Positions 58,033 to 64,000 of a stretch of 64,000 bases of DNA are shown piece by piece. The position numbers and the translations under genes are program-made. This DNA is from Perognathus longimembris pacificus (taxonomy: Eukaryota > Chordata > Mammalia > Rodentia > Heteromyidae). Position 1 is the first letter of the stretch. Every line of letters starts with the position of its first letter. The notes under the pieces are model-generated. The model was not told where the DNA came from and searched no databases. It was given only the letters and a program-made list of their open reading frames with translations. The DNA is taken from positions 45,563,149 to 45,627,148 of the forward strand of contig NC_063166.1 of assembly GCF_023159225.1 (NCBI RefSeq), given 5' to 3'.

Positions 58033-59307
58033 AAGTCAAAGAAAATGAGAAATAAAATGAAACAAATGAGAAAATTAGTTCAGAGAAAGGATTTTGTAAG
58101 TCCAGTACTGTGCCTGGATTTCAGCCCACATTTTACAGAGAAGAAGAGAGGAAAACCCACATCTTAAGAGAAGGAAGGATAGAAGAGTAAAGAAGAGAGG
58201 AGGGCAGAGGAGAGGAAAATTGAGGACATTTTCCCATTCTTGGGACACACCATGACATAGTTTTCCAGGTAAATAAAGGAATGTCACAAGCTTTATTACT
58301 GAAAGACTTGATCATTTAAAATTTCCAGTTGAATTACACAATCTAAAAGTTTAGGAAATACAAGTAGTTAAAAAAATGACACCTCTAGATACATACAAAA
58401 ATTTATTTCTTAACACAGAAGAGGATAACAACAACAACAACTTCTTTTAGGGTTAATTGGGAATTATGCATGTAAATACTTAGGTTAAATCAATCAATAA
58501 ATAGAAGCTACATTAAAGGAATTGGCTGCAAAAATATGCTTTGGCAATAGTTGGAATATTTAAAATAGTGATGAGCAGATATCTAAGCCAGGTCTGAAAG
58601 ACAAACTTAACCATCAAATGACTTGTGGCATAATAGAATTTCTCAATATATCATTGTTAGTTAACTAGTGGTCAGTAAGAACTTTATACACTGATAGTAG
58701 ATGACCTATAATATAAGGTAGAGTATTTGGAGCTCAAGAGAAGGTTTCAGATTTCAGAGCCTATCTTTTCAAGCATACACAAGGAAAAGGGTCTATGCAG
58801 TTTGGTTTTTTACTTGTCTAGGATGAAATAAAACCAGTAACTGGGTGAATACATTTAGATAATTATATAGCAATTTAACAGCATTTTTATAGTTTTTGAA
58901 TGTAATAATTTTAAAAATTGCGAGTTGTACTTTTTATTTTCCTTGTAATTTATTTAGCTACAGATTTCAGGAGTTTGTCAGATATTAGATTACCTAGGGA
59001 ATTATAGGTTGATAGCACAGATAAATTACAGATAACAGGTAATTTGAGTAGTGTGGTTCAAAATAACATACCAATGACTTTATCAGATCACTGTATTTTC
59101 TTCGTAAAAACTATTAGTATCTGAAATTATAATGTCTGTCCAATGTTTATCTTTCAGCTTCCTTTTACTACAGAGTAATTACTTGGAGGAGAGGTCTTAT
59201 CTCTCTTATTCACCAACACTTATAACAGTGGTCTAACATGCATTATATGCTAGGCTGATTTTCAGTGAACGAATAAATGAATTAAAAATTGTTTTTGCAT
59301 TTTGATA
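58033..59307. other. Unassigned stretch
   Basis: A weak MIR-like segment lies near 58065-58140 (GAGAAAATTAGTTCAGAGAA). Otherwise nothing is recognised. Confidence 0.45.
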
Positions 59308-59432
59308 TGTAACCCTATCTGGCCTTGAACTTGCCATATCACAGAGGCTAGCCTCAAATTCACAGATTCTTTTGCCTTAGCCTCCTCCCATGCATGCTGG
59401 GATTACCTTTGTGGGCCACCACCTGCCTTTAA
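59308..59432 (-). mobile_element. B1 monomer
   Basis: Complement of a B1: GTAACCCTATCTGGCCTTGA, GAGGCTAGCCTCAAATTCAC, TGCTGGGATTACCTTTGTGG and GCCACCACCTGCC. No dID half follows. Confidence 0.78.
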
Positions 59433-60672
59433 GTGTCAGCTATTACACTGCTCATTATTATACAATAGGCAGAAATGTGGACAAAGAAAGCTTGAGGTAA
59501 GGGTGGATTCTAGCTGTGATCTGAGATTTTTCTCCTTGGTTCCTAGGATCTCTAGGTCTAGGGAATATTTGGTTTTTATGAATGTGTGGCTTCTTTGAAT
59601 GACAAATGTCTACATGCTGACTAATTGCTAAGCTAATTGTAACCCTTTTGTAAACTTAGGATTCATATTAGACTTTATATAAAAGTGTTTGGGTTACTTG
59701 TTCCACAGACTTGTAGTCATATACTGTACTTAAAACTCATTTACTTGCACTTATTTTTTGATCCAGACCAATGCCTTTTGCCCTGTTAGTGTACATTACA
59801 GATTCCTCACAGTCATGATTAAAGAGAGTGAATCAATTTAAATTCCCAGATGAATAGTCCTGGAAGCCTATTTTTGGAGACTCTTAATGACTGGATCGTT
59901 TAGATTTGGGGCAAAGATGTGATAAGAATCCGCTGCTGGATTTAGGAGCAATGACAAAGTATATGCACAAAGAAGTGAAGAGGATATGGGGGGTTGGGAA
60001 ATAGAGAAAAATTGCCTTCCAATTACATAATAGCAAATATCGTATCTGTCCTTTCAGAGGGTCAGGAATGCAGCACCTGAAGACATCACATAATAGACAA
60101 TTTGGTGCCAGCAAGGAAGAAGCCACAAAAGGCATCTAATCTCCCTCCTACTGATAAAGCTGTCTGAGGTAGATCAGTTTAGTCATGGTTGTTGTTAGGA
60201 AATTGCTCTTGTTTGATGTTCCACAAGCAGATCATGTAGTTTCCTAGGAAACATCTTTTTTTCACTTAAATCTAATTCTCCCTCGTTGTGAGATCTGATG
60301 AGTCACTCAGCCTGACTTTTCTCTCACTTCCTTCTACCCATTAAAAAGGACCTACCAGCTGGAAATCTACTAAATGAAATGAATTTATTAGCTCTTTTCT
60401 CCTTGTTCTTCCCTTAACTCGTGTGTTCCTTGCTTATAACTCTGACTGCTTCTCCTCTGAGAAGGGCTGGAAATAATGAAGGAGACAGCAGCGTGATATG
60501 AGCAAGTGTTGCACATTGACTTCTCTCAATTTCTTGGTTATTAAGCAGTATTTCAACTGTGGCCTTGAATGGAAAATATTACATGCATAGAGCCAGTTTT
60601 TCCTTGTAACCAGTAGTGGAATTTGGTGTCAGTTTCAATTAGTTTTCAGTTCCTAGTCACACATGGTTATGT
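59433..60672. other. Unassigned stretch
   Basis: No gene or repeat recognised. 60150-60650 looks single-copy. Confidence 0.5.
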
Positions 60673-60674
60673 CA

Positions 60675-60740
60675 GAGAGAGAAGAGAAGAGAAGAGAAGA
60701 GAAGGGAAGAGAAGAGAAGAGAAGAGAGAGAGAGAAATGG
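60675..60740. repeat. (GAGAA)n and GA-rich tract
   Basis: AGAGAAGAGAAG units followed by GAGAGAGA, then a short CA run at 60753-60767. Confidence 0.95.
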
Positions 60741-60767
60741 AGAGAGATATTTACACACACACACACA

Positions 60768-61569
60768 TTTTTTCTGAACTTCAAAACGTTGTTCAAGTGG
60801 GCTTCATATGAACATGTCCATCTGAGTGTCCAGAGCTTCCTGATTAGACTCACCCTTTCCATAACTCTTTCCCATCATGTCTGTTTCCTCACTCCAGACA
60901 CATTTCATGTTTTCTTCTCCCTTTATCACAGGTATACATTGAGCATTCTGGCTGTATCTGTCCCCTGTTTTCATTAACCCTCACCTGCCCCCTTCCCATT
61001 AGCTTCCCCTCTACAATCTTGTTTCAGCTTCTTGATATTCATTCTGTTAAACTGTTAAGGGTGGGTAAGGTTTATTCCATGACATTATATTCCTGTATAT
61101 AATATGCTTTCCTCGACTAAATTGTGTATGTCAGAGATTATCATCTGAGCCAAATAAGAGAAACACTGCTTTTCTAAAAAAAAAGTCTATACTTTAATGA
61201 TAATCAAATTAAAATCTTAATTTGTTTTGTGAAGTCCAGAAATCAAAGATATTTTAATGGAATTATAGTAGAATATCGAGTTCTCCTAATCACATTGAGT
61301 CCACATTCACTGGATTTTTCCCTACATATGGTTGTCTCTGTGGTAGAGAGACTGACATGGGTGAGTGAGAGAAGTCTGCTGAAATTTAGTATGTAAAATA
61401 TAAAACATTGGTTTTGCACCCTGTAGCATCAAGAAGTCCATGTGAAAGGGCCCAGGCTGCTGAGTAGGAAAGCAACTGGCTGATCCAAGAACATGGAGAA
61501 GAACCATACTATCTTCTGCCCTTCTTGCTGCCCTCATTGAGTCCTTAATATGTACCAAGGTCTTGTAAG
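60768..61569. other. Unassigned stretch
   Basis: No gene or repeat recognised. Confidence 0.45.
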
Positions 61570-61710
61570 CAGCCTTTCCTACATTATCTCATGTGAGATG
61601 AGGTATGATAAGATTACCTTTGTTTATAGATGAGACCTAGAGGTCTGGTATTGGTAAACTCTTTTCCCAGTCACAGAGCTCAGGATTTATTTTCCGTTCT
61701 GATGTCCTTG
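61570..61710 (+). mobile_element. MIR SINE
   Basis: ACATTATCTCATGTGAGATG, TATAGATGAGACCTAGAGGT and TCCCAGTCACAGAGCTCAGG follow the MIR core in order. Confidence 0.65.
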
Positions 61711-61825
61711 ATTCCTTTCAGTATCCAAAATTCTTCCTCTCAAAGGCTAATATATTAGTTTGCTTCTAAGATGAGCGATTATAGAAATTATGAATGTTTA
61801 TAACTTTAGTTATTAAGCCACTAAG

Positions 61826-61913
61826 GAACTATATGACCATATAAAATGATGCTTATTGAAATGAACTCCAAGAAATTTAAACAAGAGATTTTCTTTCATT
61901 GTACTGCTTGCAG

Positions 61914-61976
<63 letters not shown>

Positions 61977-62390
61977 TCCTTCCTTCCTTCTTTCTTTCTT
62001 TCTTTCTTTCTTTCCTTCCTTCCTTCCTTCCTTCCTTCCTTCCTTCCTTCCTTCCTTCCTTCCTTCCTTCCTTCCTTCTTTCTTTCTTTTTTCCTTTGGT
62101 TCATGTCCTATTGTAAGTTTTGATTTCTGTACCCTTTGTCTTGTATATAAGTGTATCTTATTCGGGAATGGAAAGGGGAATCACAGAAATGGTGGGACAA
62201 GCAATGAACCAATTCAGTAGTGATACTTACTAGACAATCTGTTGGAAATGAACTTTGAAAATTTGGGGGGGGTGGGAGGCTGGAAAGGGAAAAAAGTGAG
62301 AGAAAATGAGGGAGGGAGAAACACTGTTCTAAAAGAAATGTACTCATCACCTGACTTACATAATAGTAACCCCTCTGTACATCACCTCTA
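61826..62390 (+). mobile_element. L1 3' UTR with simple-repeat expansion inside
   Basis: AAATGATGCTTATTGAAATG and AACTCCAAGAAATTTAAACA start the 3' UTR. The normal pyrimidine tract is replaced by a large TTTC/TTCC array. The rest continues with GGTTCATGTCCTATTG, the G-rich tract (62262-62316) and CTCTGTACATCACC, then (TA)n in place of an A tail. Confidence 0.85.
61914..62092. repeat. (TTTC)n/(TTCC)n microsatellite
   Basis: About 180 bp of TTTC units switching to TTCC units and back. The open frames in it are low-complexity artefacts. Confidence 0.98.
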
Positions 62391-62438
62391 TTATATATAT
62401 ATATATATATATATACATATATATGTATATATATATGC
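62388..62438. repeat. (TA)n microsatellite at an L1 tail
   Basis: TA units with CATATATATG interruptions directly at the L1 3' end. Confidence 0.95.
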
Positions 62439-63103
62439 CTAGATTGGTCTCACCAGCTTCACACTAACAAAAGGATGACTTTAAAAAAAAAAACAAAAAA
62501 CAATTGGCTACCCAGAAGATAATGTACAAGTAACTCTTCAATGAATAACAAGCTGCCACAAAGCTTTAGCATCACACAACAATAAACATGATTTCAAAGT
62601 TCACCTCACTCATCTAGCCTTTCATGATTCTGGATAGATTCACACATCTTCAGCTATCTAGAGATAGAGGCTGGGTTTGCTTAGCTAGACCATCTGCTCA
62701 TGCATCTCCACTCTCTCCCTTTGTCCAATAGGCAAGCCCAGGCGTGTTTCTGTCATGATGATTCTATATACTCTACTTTTTGCCTCATTTTAGGCCCTCA
62801 TATGCTACTATATAACCATTAAGACAATATAAGCAATTATACTTCAGTAGGCACAGATGGTGTTTGTTTCATTTGAAAACCCAAATCCTTATTGGTCCTA
62901 CTTTTAAGGTCCATTTCCCAGGAAACATTACATGCACAGAACAATAAAGAGCTGCAAATGACATTATTAATATCTAAAGACTCATTAAATTCTACTCAGT
63001 GTTAAAATGTTCCTAACCCTCTGGAGAGTTCCGAATATAAATGTTCATGTAACCTATCTCCAAACTGCAGTATTTTAACAAGAGAAAGATTCAGATTTTG
63101 GTC
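62439..63103. other. Unassigned stretch
   Basis: No gene or repeat recognised. An A run lies at 62482-62491. Confidence 0.45.
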
Positions 63104-63127
63104 AGCAACTGTTATTTAACAGTTGCT
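63104..63127. other. 10-bp perfect inverted repeat with E-box cores
   Basis: AGCAACTGTT (63104-63113), loop ATTT, AACAGTTGCT (63118-63127). Each arm carries a CANNTG E-box (CAACTG, CAGTTG). Confidence 0.85.
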
Positions 63128-64000
63128 TTTGGAGTGCTGTTGGTCTGTCCTCATTTCCTTTGGGTAGTTGAATTTGTAAACTGCAGAAAGAAGTCTTGGG
63201 TATAACATTATTTCTCTTCAGGCTCAGACCAGCTTCCCTCCTTCATTTTCAGGGGATAGTTGTTATGTATGTTTCTGTCTTAAACTCCAGTGAAAATGTC
63301 ACAAAGTCTTCTGGAATCCATCAATGAAAGATTTGGTCAATGGGCATGAGAGTTTGTTGTGTTTAATCTAGTTTAGGGCATCTTTTGACCTGGGTAGATT
63401 TGAAGGAAGTATTTTTCTGAAGATTAGGTGATAAGCAGATTCAGACATACATTTCAGTCTCAGGCTGACTCCGGTTATGGTGAGCGAAGACGGCATATTA
63501 TAGACGAATGTGATTAGAGTAGCACTGAGGAAGCCGTCTGGGGCTTTAGGAAAGTTGAATAGTAGAATCATGTGCCCAAATTTGGATGTAAAACATTGTA
63601 ATGGGAAGTAGGACCAGGGTAGGTGCTAAGGCTTAGTTGGATATCTTGAAATCCTGGGAAATTATAGTGGGAATCTGGCTCAAAAAGAAGGAAAAACGTA
63701 TTTCCCAAACCTAGAATTCAGGTTGAAAGTTAGATTAATCATATCATTACACTGACGTTGGCTGCTTTTGTGCTGAGTTTGAACTTCTTTGGCCTCAACC
63801 TATCTCATTTCACAGTGAAGAGAAATAGCTTTGCAATATTGGACTTTATCTCTCTCATCCAGCTCCACCTCTGCTAGAAAAATATTTAGCACCATCAACT
63901 TTCAGTTCTGAGACAAAAGGGAAAAATGATCTGAGACTTGTATGCATCTGACACAGTCTAAGAATGAAACAGAAAGTTGAGATTCAAACATAATTCAGTT
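63128..64000. other. Unassigned stretch
   Basis: No gene, exon or repeat recognised up to the window end. Confidence 0.45.

Noticed and set aside
61846..62220. 124-residue plus-strand frame
   Set aside because: Most of it is the TTTC/TTCC array inside an L1 3' UTR; low-complexity translation only.
1..64000. CRISPR arrays, operons, phage or plasmid systems
   Set aside because: Repeats are microsatellites or dispersed retroelements. There are no spaced identical repeats, no ribosome-binding sites and no dense coding, which fits a mammalian genome rather than a prokaryote.

Overview
This window is mammalian nuclear DNA, most likely rodent. The evidence is the repeat content: abundant L1 (LINE-1) pieces, B1/ID-type SINEs, MIR and L2-age relics, endogenous-retrovirus LTRs and many microsatellites, with no dense gene layout. 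The youngest SINE is a dimer. Its left half is a tRNA-Ala/ID-like monomer with clear pol III A and B boxes, and it matches what is known of the IDL-Geo SINE of geomyoid rodents (kangaroo rats, pocket mice, pocket gophers). I therefore infer a geomyoid rodent at moderate confidence. No intact host protein-coding gene can be supported. Nearly every open frame is a chance frame, a simple-repeat frame or an L1 fragment. The window is probably intergenic or lies within a very long intron.

Layout. 1-6.2 kb: SINEs, an old L1 3' fragment and long unassigned DNA, including a possible conserved element near 5.7-5.97 kb. 6.2-8.1 kb: two related ERV LTRs; the first is a solo LTR with 4-bp target duplications. 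8.2-13.2 kb: an ancient L1 ORF2 relic, a young SINE with a 10-bp target duplication and an L1 3' end. 13.36-17.58 kb: the largest element, an L1 with a GC/CpG-rich 5' UTR joined directly to the middle of ORF2 (ORF1 and the endonuclease domain are missing), followed by the rest of ORF2 with three frameshifts, a nonsense codon and a lost catalytic Asp, then the 3' UTR. It abuts an (AT)20 tract and an inverted L1 3' UTR. 18-33 kb: L1 3' ends, SINEs, a second LTR family, MIR/L2/L1M relics and microsatellites. 34.07-35.52 kb: an L1 with a twin-priming-type 5' inversion nested in an older L1 3' end. 35.5-43 kb: SINEs, a large GAAA tract and a SINE/L1 head-to-head junction. 43.74-43.85 kb: a 111-bp, strongly spliced, phase-symmetric candidate exon, the only host coding signal worth testing. 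44-64 kb: more SINEs, antisense L1, MIR, two more LTRs (one a clean solo LTR with 4-bp target duplications), microsatellites and an expanded TTTC/TTCC tract inside an L1 3' UTR.

The elements do not form a pathway. They record successive insertions: L2/MIR/L1M first, then B1-dID SINEs, then geomyoid-type L1 and ID-like dimeric SINEs, then microsatellite growth from their tails. I see no CRISPR array, operon, tRNA, rRNA or snRNA gene, and no novel multi-gene system. Family names rest on recognised sequence features, not on a database search.
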